Assembly: GCF_037975245.1 (NCBI RefSeq)
Contig: NC_092575.1
Coordinates: forward strand, 1,193,001-1,257,000
Reading direction: 5' to 3'
Source of the DNA: Apostichopus japonicus
Lineage: Eukaryota; Echinodermata; Holothuroidea; Aspidochirotida; Stichopodidae
Length of the DNA: 64,000 nucleotides
The position numbers and the translations under genes are program-made. Shown piece after piece: positions 11,161-23,254 of this stretch; within the stretch, counting starts at the first letter, position 1; each line of letters begins with the position of its first letter. The notes under the pieces are model-generated. The model saw nothing but the letters and a program-made list of their open reading frames with translations, had not been told where the DNA came from and did not search any database.

Positions 11161-14100
11161 CACAGAATCGACTGAGGGAGAAGATAAGAAGGCTCAACCA
11201 CCGAAGGAAGAGAAGCGCCCTCGTGGTAGACCGAAGAAGCAAGACAGTGCTGGCCAGAAGGAGGAGGAGAAGGAGGAGGAGGAGAAGGAGGAGGAGGAGA
11301 AAGGGTCCTCGGGCACAAAGGGACCACCCTTAAAGAAAGAAGAGGGCGATAAAGAAGGGAATGATATAGAAGGCGATGTTGTAGGAGGGGAGGATAAGAA
11401 GGAAAGTGAAGAAAAAGAAGAGTGCCCAAAAGTAGAAGGAGATTTATCATCGGACAGTAAGCAGACTGCGACGGCTGAAGAGGGAACAGAGAAGCTACAA
11501 GAAGGGCAAGACGAGAATGTAAAGGAGGACGCCGACAAGAAACCACAGAAAGCAGCAAAAAAGCGGCCAGGCAGACCCAGAAAGAAGCCAAAGAAGGCTA
11601 GAGCAGTATCGGAAGGCGGCGATGGCGCTACTCATGAAAACGGTTCCGAAACAGAGCCTGGGACTGACGGTGACAAAGAGTACAAACCAAAGTAAGATTT
11701 CAAATTGACTTTGTTGCTTGGTTGATCTTCCATGTGTCGACCTTTTATTTATTTATTTATTTATTATTTTTTTTATTTATTTGTTTCATCACATTTTTTT
11801 TATTTATTTGTTTCATCATCCTTTACTTAGTTCAAGCATCTCTTTGCTGTCTTGTTTGGAAGTATTATTATAGGCTTAAGAGAATATTGAATGATATATT
11901 ATAATCTATATGTATCTTAAAAATGTAGAATTGATTTCAAAGTAGAAATTGTCCAGGACCAAAATGTGAATTGTAAAATGTAAAATAAAACATGATGGAC
12001 ATATTTTTCAAGGTTTAAAAGAGGGGGGAAAAAACAAAACAAAATACAACAAGAGTGATGATGAAGAAGTTTTCAAATTTAATTGTAACTTGGAAGTTTA
12101 TGAACAGCACAGTGTGAAGTCATCTATACTTCATTCTTGGGGCTTGATCCAACACCAGGCTGAAGCCCCCTTTCATGCAACTGAGGAATGGGATGCAATT
12201 TTTTTTTCTTTTGTTCAACTTAACTGTCATTGCTTTACTTAACAGGAAACGGGGACGAAAGAGGAAAAGGTTCAGTGAGGATGGTGAGGAGTTGTTCATG
12301 ACAAAACGAGGTCGACCTTCCCTTCAGCTCTCAGAGGAAAACCTGAAACACTGCATCGACAGCGGTCTGCCCAGACAAAAGATCGCCGAAGTCTTTGGAA
12401 CGTGCATGAGAAGTATCAGCCGATACCTTGAACTTCACAAGATGAGGAAGAGCGACAAATTTTACAATTGTACAGGTAAGTAGAAAAAAAGTAGCAAAAT
12501 GTTTCGGGAAGTGGTCAAAAGTTCTCAAGGAGGAATTGCACAATTTCATCGCAAAACACACACTCTTCTGGTCACAGGTATGTTCTGTCATCGATAATCG
12601 CTCCCGTGTGTTCTTTGTCCCTAGTGGTCTGCGCGCGAATGGTGAAAGAGGTTGTGAACCTAAGTGTAAGGTGATCTGTGTTTTGTCGCAGTAATTCATT
12701 CGTTTACATTACTGCCAACTTGTTTCCACAAAGCATGAGTTTTGCCATTGTCCACACCTCTCTTTAAGTAAAGTAACCGCCGTTTTTTCGCATTTTGTTT
12801 ATAGATGCTGAGCTAGATGAGATGGTTTCCAAGATTTGCAAAGATCACCCGGATTGGGGTCAGATTCACATTCAGGAGGATTTTGCAAAGAGGGGGATGT
12901 TCTTCCGCAGAGCCCAGATAAGGAACAGCGTGCGCAGAGTCGACCCCATCGGTATAGAACTCCGCAAGCTCAATAACCTGAAGAGGAGGTGGAACCGTGG
13001 CTCCTTGAAAAAATTGGACAGTATTTTACCGGCTGACGGCATCAACATGACCTCCACGGATTCATTCCTCTGTCAGCCGCCTCGGACCGGACTGAACGGT
13101 CTAAGTCAAGAGGACTCGGTGAGGCTCCTCAAGGACATTGTGTACTCCAGCAAGAGAAAGTATGTGGAGTACCCGCCACCTTTCAAGACGGAGGAGTCCT
13201 CTGAAGAGTCATCGAAAGAGGCAGGGGAGGAGCAGCAGGGTGACGAATTAATCAAAGCCGTAGAAGCGGTTCAGGTGAAGACTGAAGGCGAACCACTGGA
13301 AGCAGTAGAAGCGGTTCAGGTGAAGTCTGAAGGCGAACCACTGGAAGCCGTAGAAGCGGTTCAGGTGAAGACGGAAGGCGAACCGCCGGAAGACGCTGTG
13401 GCAGAGCCGGAGATGACCTCAGGGAAGGACGAAGCTACTGACCAAGACAGCACACCCACCGCAGAACCGACTGTGTCAACTGAAGGCTTGTCTGTGGAAA
13501 AGGATACCTATTGGAAGCATCGACTTCAAAGGTATATCATGGAGATGATGGATTGTCATCATATTGAAATATGATTTAATGGTGCCTTTTAGAAATAACA
13601 GATGCCCAGCCTAAACTATTTGCCCCAGTCGGTAGTCTGTCGACAAACATTATCCCTCCCAGACTTGATAGGTAGTCTAGCATCACCAGACTGTCAAACA
13701 TCCTGATCCCTGGCCTATATATCTGACTAACATCATCCCTCCCAGACTTGATAGGTAGTCTAGTATCACCAGACTGTCATACATCCTGATCCCTGGCCTA
13801 TATATCTGACTAACATTATCCCTCCCAGACTTGATAGGTAGTCTAGTATCACCAGACTGTCGTACATCCTGATCCCTGGCCTACAAGTGAAGTCCTTCCC
13901 TCTTGATTAGGCCACAGTATATTTGGAAGAGCTCTCTTTCTTGGTCAAAATTGCATATGAACAATTTTAGGGAGATTATTTGGTGTTAGTAAGCACAATG
14001 CCAGCTATACTTTCAATGTTATCAGGTTGACTAGATATTGGTAGGTCTATACATTATGTGAGAGTTATTACTGTAGTTTAATCTATCACAACCTGCTGTC

Positions 14101-17100
14101 TCTTTAGACCAAACTGGATGAAAGAATTGCCCAATGGAAACACACTGAAGGTTTTATTATTTCCCTCACTAGGAGATTGAAATGGTAGTAAACAGGTAGA
14201 TCTTCCCTGTAAGATTATTGTAGGGTAATCATTTATTGCTGAAAATCACAAGCAGGGTATGGTCCAGTCTTTACATATTTTCACAGCAATGCTGAATTTT
14301 GATGAGTTTTCTTTTCAATAAGTTATGTTATACGGACTAATGTTTCACATCTTTGCCGATATGTATATTACATCATTGCTGATATCTAGAAAGTTTGCAA
14401 TATTGTTTTTGCATTTTTGTTGTGCAATGCCATCTATATTATTCCCTGTTTGTTTATACGTGACATGGGTGACATAAAGATAGAATCCCAAACCAAAAAT
14501 TTGGCAATGACGACTTTGATGCTTTATGTTTTTGTCTTTTCTTGACAGTATGGTTATGTCAAACAAGAGAGCGGGCAGGCAAGCTGCTGCAGAAAGGAGA
14601 GGCCCCGAGGTGAAGATTCCCAAGGAGGACCTTAAGGAGTGCGTGGACCTGGGTTACTCCTCCACGAGGATTGCAGACAAATTCAGTACTAGCAAACACA
14701 ATGTGAGGAGACACCTGGACATGTACAAACTTGGAAAGGCTCGCAGATTTGAAATTCTAACAGGTAATGAGAGGTGGCTTTCACCAGGGGGCGTGGTAGG
14801 GGGAGGGATAAGGGGTCCATCTTTTACCAAACCTATGGGGTATTACTTCACATAAATTTGTTATCTAATCAAACTCAAGTTTAAAAGGAATCTGATCTGA
14901 TTAAGCAACAAATTTTTTAATGTTTTACTGTAATAGGTTTTAGGGTCTGTGGGATATTAAAATGGTAGAGTAGTTGTGTAAAGAGACCAAAATCCAACCA
15001 TCATCTTTACTTTGTCTGGGGCGGTCATAGTGCTAATCTATGACTTCATGGTGCCACATAGTGCACACAAACTTTTCACTCTCTTTCTTTTTTTTATCAT
15101 GCTTTCAAGCTTGAAAGTTAACAATGTTAAAGTAAGTGCCTTGACAGTTTTAAAATAAAGTCGGACAGTCCATCATAACCGTGCTGTAATATTACTGATG
15201 ATATTACTACAAACAAGAAGGAAAACAAACGAAAAACCCTAAACTAGATTTCAGCTATTTTAGTCATGGAACAATACATTCTGGAATAGCGCCCTTAACT
15301 AATCACAAACTTGTACAAGCCAGTACTGTAAATATTCTCAGAATGGCTGAATATAGGCCCACCACACACTTAGGACATAGCGAGCCTAGCTTCTGAATGT
15401 TAAGTCTGAGTAACTATTGTATACAGATCTCCCTAAAAATGAGTAAAAATGAATATCAGCACCACAGAACATCCTAAAAATGACACTAATTATCAAACTG
15501 TTTTACATGCAAATGATCCCAATTCCCAAACAACTAACTAAAGGCCATTCGTACACTGTAAATATTATATGTCATACGCTAGCAACAACATAACGTTAAC
15601 CTATACGGTGAACAACAACATTGCGAAAATGTGCGTAACTTTGGCTGTGAATTTCTCTTAAAAGAAAGTAGCTTTTACGCAATTATCTAGCATATAAAGA
15701 AAAGTAACAATATCAAACTCAAAACTAACCGTTCCTCTCTTCAGCCTATTGATCAGGTCACGAAAAGATGCAAAAAATTTTATATCACTTGTCAATGTGT
15801 TTCAATATTAAAGTCTACAAAGATGGCGATCGGGCTCAGCGAGCTAAACTCATGAAATAGATGGTGCCCTACCAAAAAAACTGTACTGAATCAACATATC
15901 CGGTACAGTCAACACTGCTGTTATCAGGTCGTTGCTAAAAACCATCTCCAGTACAGTAAATAAACATTGCAATAAATAAGGCAACAATTTAAATAAAAAT
16001 GGAAGCAATGATGTCATATTTAGACTTGATCAAGTCTCCAGCCTTGTGTATGAAGAAACATGAACTCTGTGATATCTCTCAAATTAAATAAGATTTATCT
16101 TTTGTTCATGGCAGTTTTATCTCAATCACAAAATTATTCCTTCATATGAGACTTTTTTCTTTTCTTTTCTTCCTTAATCAGATGAGACCATCGATGAAAT
16201 TGTCACGTCGGTGATTAGAGAACACGGTGTACTCAAAGGGAGGGACGTGTACGACAAGATCAAGGAAAGCGGACTCCAGATTCGGAAGGATGACATTCGC
16301 AAGAGTCTCTGCAGGTTGCACCCGAAGGGACTGCACAGAGGCGACCCCTCCATCCTGAAAAAGAGTTGGGATGCGGTGCAAAAGCAGGAGTCGGACGTCG
16401 CCTTCCTCATGCAAGAGCACCGCGCCATCGTCGATGGGAACGAGGAGGACGTGATTGTTTTGGACACGGACGAGCTGGCCAAACTAATGAACCACGAAGG
16501 AGGGATAGTACTCGTCGATGAACATGGAAACATCATGGGTGGCCAAGGGGATGTCGAGGAGTACCACCACCACCAACAACAACAGCAGCAGCATGAGCAG
16601 GAGCAACAGCAGCAGACACACTGTACCATCGAAACAGGTCACGTCGAGAACGGCATGGTAGTACTGCAGCACCAGGAAGGAGTCGTGGTTACAGCCGGTG
16701 TAGACACAGAGCAAGATGGTACACTCTTGAGTAATCAAGAGCAGCATAATCCTAGCAATGTCGCTGCTGTTGTTGCCAGTGATGAAGCTCCGTACCAACA
16801 TCCAGGAACCGTTGCTGAGGGACAAGAGATGAGTAAAGAGGAGAGTCTGGAGAGAACTCAACATTACCACCTGACACAGACTACCAATAACGAAAGCAGC
16901 TTAACCATCGCAAACCAGGAACATGCTCCTGAGAATAGTGTGGCACCCGTTGGTGAGGCTGCCGAGGAAACTACGCCTCAAGGTGATGCCGGTAATGACG
17001 GTACATCCGAGGTGGGCCAGACCCCTCAGGAAACCCCTCCTGCTGTTGAGTCACATGTGGTGGAGGCCAGCGGGGCCTCCCAAGCAATACCCACATCCGA

Positions 17101-17539
17101 AGAGAGTCAAATAAGTGCCATTATTTTAGAGTTTAACGTTCCACAGGGGCAAGAGTCCGGCCAGGGTGTCGCTCACACCAGCCAAGAGGGGCAATTTGCG
17201 ACCACACAGGAGACCTCCCAAGAGGTATACTTTGTGCAAGGTGAGCAGCAGAGCGAAGAAGTGAGGAGTCTGGTCGTGGTCAATGATTCTCAGGAAACGG
17301 AAGAGGACGCTAAAGATAGCGTTGGCAAAGAGGAGCATATCATTATGCAGCTGACAGAACCTGCTTCGGTTCCCGAGGGTGACACTCAGCAGGGCGTGTC
17401 CCTCACCTCCTTGAACACAGTACGACCAAACCAACTTTCAGCTCAGGTTTTACTCGAATTGGACAGAATCGCGCAAAATTTACAGTCACACGAAGTCCAG
17501 GGAGAGCCTGCACCAGCTGTGTCCACACAAGGACAATAG
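9664..17539 (+). CDS. three-module HTH/AT-hook putative DNA-binding protein, about 1217 aa, unnamed
   Basis: Coding exons 9653-10102, 11007-11691, 12246-12475, 12805-13531, 14549-14763 and 16182-17539 join with perfect phase continuity and good GT-AG sites; the sum from the first ATG is exactly 1218 codons. The protein repeats a two-part unit three times: part A, a 45-50 residue predicted helix-turn-helix (residues about 18-60, 402-450, 716-762), and part B, a helical segment beginning with Asp (about 147-190, 452-515, 766-830). Between them are basic AT-hook motifs (RPRGRPKK about 219, KKRPGRPRKK about 331, KRGRPS about 395), acidic linkers, a Lys/Glu repeat, and a Gln/His-rich acidic C-terminus. 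The A+B pair resembles what I remember of the region preceding the catalytic core in integrase/transposase-like proteins, but no DDE core is present. It is likely a nuclear chromatin or transcription factor. The function is unknown. Translation could start further upstream, since E-S-E precedes this ATG in frame. Confidence 0.8.
10190..10525. repeat. 41-bp minisatellite in intron
   Basis: About seven copies of a 41-bp unit containing ATAGATAAACATTTCATACT and GTACAGAAGGCTCAGAATGC. The central copies are nearly identical and the outer ones diverged. It begins about 90 bp after the exon-1 donor. Confidence 0.9.
12300..13005 (+). other. module 2 of the triplicated gene
   Basis: Part A contains LSEENLKHCIDSGLPRQKIA and ISRYLELHKMRK. 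Part B contains DAELDEMVSKICKDHPDW, a Gly turn (AKRGMFFRRAQIR) and VRRVDP. The VRRVDP element is the point at which I recall integrase-like relatives continuing towards their catalytic core; here it runs into a basic segment (LKRRWNRGS) and an acidic linker. Confidence 0.7.
13258..13400 (+). repeat. coding 51-bp repeat with KxE motifs
   Basis: Three in-frame copies of a 17-residue unit EAVQVKTEGEPLEAV. Each has V-K-[T/S]-E, which fits the SUMO acceptor consensus psi-K-x-E. They lie in the acidic linker between modules 2 and 3, residues about 604-650. Confidence 0.8.
13620..13888. repeat. 83-bp tandem repeat, three copies
   Basis: AGACTTGATAGGTAGTCTAG recurs at 13661, 13744 and 13827 with CACCAGACTGTC and CATCCTGATCCCTGGCCTA between. 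It lies in the intron directly after exon 4. Confidence 0.9.
14555..16385 (+). other. module 3 of the triplicated gene
   Basis: Part A contains IPKEDLKECVDLGYSSTRIA and VRRHLDMYKLGKARRF. Part B, in the next exon, contains DETIDEIVTSVIREHG, ESGLQIRKDDIRKSLCRLHP and SWDAV. The exon structure and split Asp codon match module 2, so the intron (14764-16181) sits at the homologous place. Confidence 0.7.
14990..16037. repeat. dispersed-element remnant in intron 5
   Basis: Shares ordered blocks with 6340-6790 and ends in GATGTCATATTTAGACTTGA followed by TCAAGTCT (16010-16037), a half-matched version of the palindrome at 6737-6778. The central part (around 15100-15950) has no counterpart there, so the boundaries are approximate. 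Confidence 0.4.
16563..16622 (+). repeat. coding CAN-rich tract (His/Gln run)
   Basis: CACCACCACCAACAACAACA and CAGCAG tracts encode HHHQQQQQQHEQEQQQQTH at about residues 893-912. Such runs are typical of flexible regions of transcription regulators and tend to vary in length between individuals. Confidence 0.85.
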
Positions 17540-17602
17540 AGTCGGCGCCAGTGTCCACGCAGGGACAATAGAGTCGGCGCCAGTGTCCACGCAGGGACAA
17601 TA
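17519..17602. repeat. 32-bp repeat spanning the stop codon
   Basis: Two full copies and one partial copy of GTGTCCACGCAGGGACAATA followed by GAGTCGGCGCCA. The first copy supplies the last coding residues (VSTQGQ) and the TAG stop; the next two copies are in the 3' UTR. Confidence 0.9.
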
Positions 17603-20600
17603 GCAGTAATGGATGTGCTGTCAGTCATATGTTTCATATTGTGTGAAGTTTGAAGAGAATTATGAGAATCCACAGGGAGGATCAGTACTTCAGATTCAAA
17701 TGGAAATGGATTTTTGGGGGAATATGAGGAAAAGTTACAAAATAATAATGAAGTTTTTTTGAGATAATGGATGTAATATGTATATATAGAGAGAAGGGAG
17801 AAATGGTATCGCTGTGCCAATAGAACAATGTAGGAGGATGGAGATGTTGTATGCATCTCAACAGTTGACAAGAACAGGCAGGTTTTATCATTCAGTTAGA
17901 TAAGTCATCTATGTCTTAAGATGGCTATATGCTTGTGGATGGCTACATCCCTTGTTAAGATGGCTACATGCTGAGGCTCCCAATGATAGAATTGTAACCT
18001 TGACAAGAATGTATGAAAGAAGTGCATGTTATTACTGAAGCATCTTAGGCCAGTTTGCTTTTAATAGTAGAGATAATATTTAAGTTATCATAGAAAGCAA
18101 GAACAAGTTTTTTCTAACTTTTATGGCATAAAAATATCAGTTTAAAAAGTCTATGGAATAGGGTGGTTTTTGTTTGTCTGGCCAGAGAAGGGGGTGGGTG
18201 GGGGGAGGAGGAGGAGAAAGAATGACATGTTCATGATAAGGTCTGAAAAAAGAGGTAAGGGTCACACCCTTGCCTTTTGTTTTATATTTGTTGCCCCTCA
18301 GCAGACTTACCCAGATACTCATAAACCTAGGTTTTGAATTTAACCAGGATTTGGATTAGAGAATTACCCTTTTTTTGTGGAAATTCATACACAGGAAGAT
18401 TTATTGGGATATTGGTTTTTAATACAATTCTAGAACTGTGATTAGAGGAATTGAACTTGCTGCGAATCAAGGAGATTGAGGATATTCATTAGTGTTTTTT
18501 TGTTTTAAGTTTTTGTTATGGTTCTTGGGGTCCAGTAACTGTCCACCCATCCACAATCGATGACAATAGCACCACATGTGAATGAACATATTAAGCATCA
18601 GGACATTGCAATATTCTCAGTTGGTGAGCTTTTCATGATTTTTCATCAATAAATTTGTCTTTTCATCGATGAAATTGGCTGGTTTTTCTTTGATTAATTT
18701 GAACCACTTGCTTTATTGATGATTGTCTTTTTTGGCATTAGTTATGTTTTTGCTGATTGATCATTTTAATAAGTTTACCATCGATTTCTTGTTCTTCATG
18801 TTTCAATAATAGTTCACAGGTTCAGAAATATCGTAAACTACAAATTGGTAAGATTTGGGGAGCCTTATTGTTTGAAAACAAAATGCTGAAAAGAGTTATA
18901 AACAGCATTTAATATACACTGAATTTGTCATTTCTTTCTTTTGAGATCATTTTGACAGAATAATAAACACCATGTAGAAGCTGTTTCGTTATTCTTACTG
19001 GGTATGTTCATGTCATTTTTGGATTGTCTCTGAGTGGATTGGTTATTAAGTTTATTCTCATAAGAGTATGATATGAAACCTTCACAATGCCAGCTTTTGT
19101 CTGTTGCCTATTGTATGTTAGATGTCCTAGTTTATTAATTAATAATTAATAAGGGAGATTAAAGGGTGACAGAACATTAGTCACCATATGTGTAAGTGCA
19201 AGGGGAAAAATGGAGGTGCTTGTAATGTTGCTACAGCTATTCTGGTTTTCAGTTGATTAATTCCAGTTTTCTAGCTATTCCGGTTTTCCAGCTATTCTGG
19301 TTCTCTAGTTTTCCAGCTATTCTGGTTGTCTAGTTTATTAAATTGAGATAGATTAAAGGGTGACACAACATTAGTCTTCATAGGTTATAGTCCAAGAAAA
19401 AAGAAAATTGAGCTGGTAGTAAAGTTGCTATAATATTCCGGTTTTCAATATATTCAGCTTTAAAATGTATGCTAAATCTCTGAAATGATGAATGACATTG
19501 GCCCCTCAGTGTAGGTCTTACTGTTAACATCAACCCATTAATTTATACTATCTTATAACACCACCCATATATGTTCTTTTTTAACTTGATGTAAATAACA
19601 GAGTACCCTTGGTTGACTATCAACACTATTTGGAATTGACCCATTGTCATGTATTGTAAACATGTTATTTAAGGTCGTAACAAGTCTTATTTTCCTATAG
19701 AGTTTAGTAGGGCATCTGAGAATATGACCTAGAGGTCTGTGTTATTAGACTAAGCAGTCCATCCACTTTCACTGATGGCTCTTTGATACACTATGTAGGG
19801 TCATTCTCGAAAAGTGGTACATCAGCACAACCTGGATTGGTAGCGGTACGTCTTAATGTTCTACAAAATATGCAAATTTAGTCTGTGCCTAAGGTCGTCC
19901 TTTAAGATGAAGGTAAAAAATATTTTACACTGCAGGCATGTACAACTTCCTTGTCAGTGTCAGGTACTGTCTACACATAAATGATATATTGACAATAAGA
20001 GCTGTTAGCTTTACCAGAGAACTGAAAGAATTTCAGATTCATGAGTTTTGTTGATAGCTTTTCGATTTCACCCATCTATTGATGAATTTTCTTGTTTAGT
20101 TTCATTCTATTGCACTGATTATTGAGCTGAAGTACAGGTTTCTTGTGGAACTTTTAGAGTGCTGTTTTAACAATAATAATAACAAAATTTTTAATAATGA
20201 ATTAATTAATAATGATAAAGTTTTCTAGGGGATTTCTTGTTGGTCATTGTTGATTAATACAGGAATATAAATCAAGAAAACATTTGAAAATAAAGACAGA
20301 AATCTGGAATGTGTGCATGATCAATTCCTTTTTTTATTATCGTCACAAACTTTTCCTTTTTATCGCATTTCTTTCATGTTGGAAGATAAAATTATAAAAA
20401 GAAAAAACTGTCTGCATATTTAGTTAGTTCTGGTGAAGATGTAGTAAATATAATGGCAAAACCTGCACAATGATTTAACCATCTTACACAGTTACTCCAA
20501 TTTAAACACCACAAGGCAATTTACCAATAGTAACAGACTTCCAACTGTTGCAATCAATTGACAAGGCATAATTTCAAATGTGGTACCATTTTCATGTAGA

Positions 20601-21480
20601 AACCCACACCCATAATAATTTTTTCCCCCACAAAAAGGGAGGTTTCAGTGTTAATTATTAAAGGGCATGTTACATTGACCAGAACAATAACACTGACTCA
20701 CTTTTTGACCGGTTTCCTCCTTCCTTTGTGGGGAGAAGCTGGTGAGATGGCGGTACATACTACTAACTCCCTTGCTTCCCCTCCCTGCCTTTAATAGTCA
20801 CATGCAGACACCAATAATCATAATGTTTATACTTTGTCCTACAGCTGAAACTTCAAATTAAAATTTAATTTAATGACCGTTAACCCCACAAAATGTGGCA
20901 TTTTCTGTCCAAACTTGAATATGTCATGTCCCCTTCCTACCTCACTCCAGACTTTCCCCTTCCTATTCATCTATACATGGCTCATATGAAATACATCATT
21001 CTGCTTATTTTATATTTTGACTTCTTATTGACCAAATTATTTTTGGTTTTGAGAATTGATTCATATTAATCTACAATCGAGTAAGACAATGAAATCATGG
21101 CATGGAAGTAAGATGTCGGGAATGAAAGTTAATCAACAAATGTAGGTATTTGTAGGTTTAATATATATACTTACCCATCCTCCAACAATGATTCCGCCAC
21201 AGAATTAAATGAGAGTCCCTGCCCCCTATGTTCACTGAACTCCTTAGATCATGGCAGAAATCCCTTCTGAAGAAAATTAGAATGTTGGGTAAAAACCTGG
21301 AACCACCACACATTATTTCCAGTGATATTTTGACATTACAGTTTAATCCCTTGATTGAACCATGGAGCTATGTTTATAGCTCCATGATTGAACCCTTTAA
21401 AAATTTATGACGTATGTTAAAGGGGTTTACATGATCCCAATGTTAACCCCATTCAATCCCTGTTGAACCCAATGCAATGT
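17603..21480. other. 3' UTR then intergenic sequence, no gene seen
   Basis: Candidate poly(A) signals AATAAA are at 18648 and 18962. A duplicated block lies at 19150-19450 (GGGTGACA[GC]AACATTAGTC at both ends), with an AGCTATTCTGGTTTTC repeat at 19230-19340. A perfect 11-bp hairpin stem with a 4-nt loop is at 21361-21386. No open frame here resembles a known family. Confidence 0.55.
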
Positions 21481-21599
21481 GAAGGCCGCAGCTCCTATTT
21501 ATCATTTAACTGATCCCTGGGTGTGTCACTGTGTCCACGCACGTGATACGTGAAGACTGTAGCAAAGCGTGTCAATCCGCCATAATGTCCTGTGATGTT

Positions 21600-21806
21600 C
21601 ATACCAGTGTAATACACTGCACATGTGTTCGTACGTAGAGTTGTATATACAGCCTAGTCAACTAGCGTCCTCTCAACAGCTCGCATCTGTATGGGGTCAA
21701 TCGTTATTTCAAGGAAATTCTATTGAAAAGTTTGGCTCTGGTGTCCGGCAAACGGTTTTTACTTTGATCAACTTCAGCATCAGAATATCCGATTTATGCA
21801 AGACTG
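21600..21806 (+). promoter_or_regulatory. putative non-coding first exon for the FLYWCH/QPRT gene
   Basis: The stretch ends in AAGACTG|GTAAGAAC, a strong donor at 21807, and is followed by a TAGGC-rich stretch like the one after the putative first exon at 7.3 kb. The next good acceptor precedes the FLYWCH exon at 23255. The open frame inside it is unconserved. The start position is a guess. Confidence 0.35.
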
Positions 21807-21829
21807 GTAAGAACATCTTGACGAGTTCT

Positions 21830-23254
21830 TGAAATATCATTTCATCATACTGACTTGTCTTAGCCCTATTGAAATCAGGTCGAGCATAATTTAGGCTACA
21901 ATATCGTAGCCAAAGTCAAGACTGCCTTAGCCTAAGTTAGGCGTAGGTAAAGATCTAGCCACTGTTAATGTAAGTCTAACTTTTGCTTTTGCTAGGATCA
22001 GGACAGACTCTAACACTTAACTTCTAATTGAACAATGACCTAGCTTAAGTTTTAAAGGACACATACTAACTTTTTGTAACTTTATATAGCCTAGAACTGG
22101 CTTAGGCCAAGTTTCTTTACTGGCCGGTATAAATGTATACCTAAAATTATTAATATATATGCAGTAACTGGGACTCGGCCTTGTTTCAGTTCAAAAGATC
22201 ACCTGAGTTTGGCTCAACCTAAGACTATAATTGAAAACATTCAAACTGAAAGACCTTGAGCAAAAGCTTTGCATCTTCAATCAACTTGTAAGGATGTCAT
22301 TTGCTAAGTGCATTTGTATTTAGAAAGTTTATCCAGTACAGGTCCTATACACTAAAGTTACATTGATGGAATTACGGTCCAAAAATTTGCTCCTGGGTAC
22401 TTGTTGGCTAATATTGTTCTAGTTACTTTTCCATTTCGCATTCAACATTGAATCCAGCTAAATATCACAGCACAGTGACACTTGCACAAGGTCTATCCAT
22501 GTACGTTTTGTTAACTCTAAAATTGGTCTGTCACAAAGGGTTATCAGGCACAAGTGTGCCGTAACGTACGTACATCAGCAAAAGGATGGGTAATATAACT
22601 TACGTAGAGCAGGATTTGTCTGTTAAATAGTAGACTCATTACGCCCAAATGGTGCAAAACTTGTCGTGTTTTAGACAGTCGAGTCTGCCTGCCATGAAAT
22701 AATAGCATTATCTAGCATGCACATGAATCCCATGCAGTCTGGAAATGGAAGAAATTTGAAAAAAGCAGGGAAAATGAAAAACATCTTAAATTTTAGGACT
22801 TTAATGTCCTTGAATTTTGAAGTTAAGTCTGGAAAAGTGAGGAAAATATTTTGGTTAAAAAAAAATTCTGGATTCCAATTTGTTGAAAAGTGTGGGAACC
22901 ATCATGTGTGTACAGTAGTAGGGACTTTCATATCCAGTACCCTATACATGTAAGTATATTGGATGCAGATGTATATATTCCTTAGCATAGCAAATAGCAA
23001 AAATCCAAAGTGTGACTGAATGTATGCAGCTAAAGGCTACACAAGAACTTCCAAGTGCAGTTTCACTTTTCTTAAATTGAAATTTGTTTTGAAAACTTGT
23101 TAAATAGGCTTCAAGCAATACTGTTAAAATGGATTGTAAGAAACCAATGCATTGGCCTTTTTGTAATTAAAATTTTTCCCTCCGAGATCATCTAATTTAT
23201 GATAAGAAAAACCTTCTGCTTTTTTTTGTGCTCTCCTGGTATTGTTACAAACAG
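21830..23254. other. presumed intron, no gene seen
   Basis: TAGGC/AGGCCT motifs cluster at 21880-22110; the rest is AT-rich without recognisable exons. It ends with a long T-rich tract and the acceptor TTGTTACAAACAG. Confidence 0.45.

Noticed and set aside
11040-11591. Long minus-strand frames opposite exon 2 of the modular gene
   Set aside because: Mirror of a Lys/Glu-rich coding exon (Leu/Ser/Phe-rich in antisense), without splice or family support.
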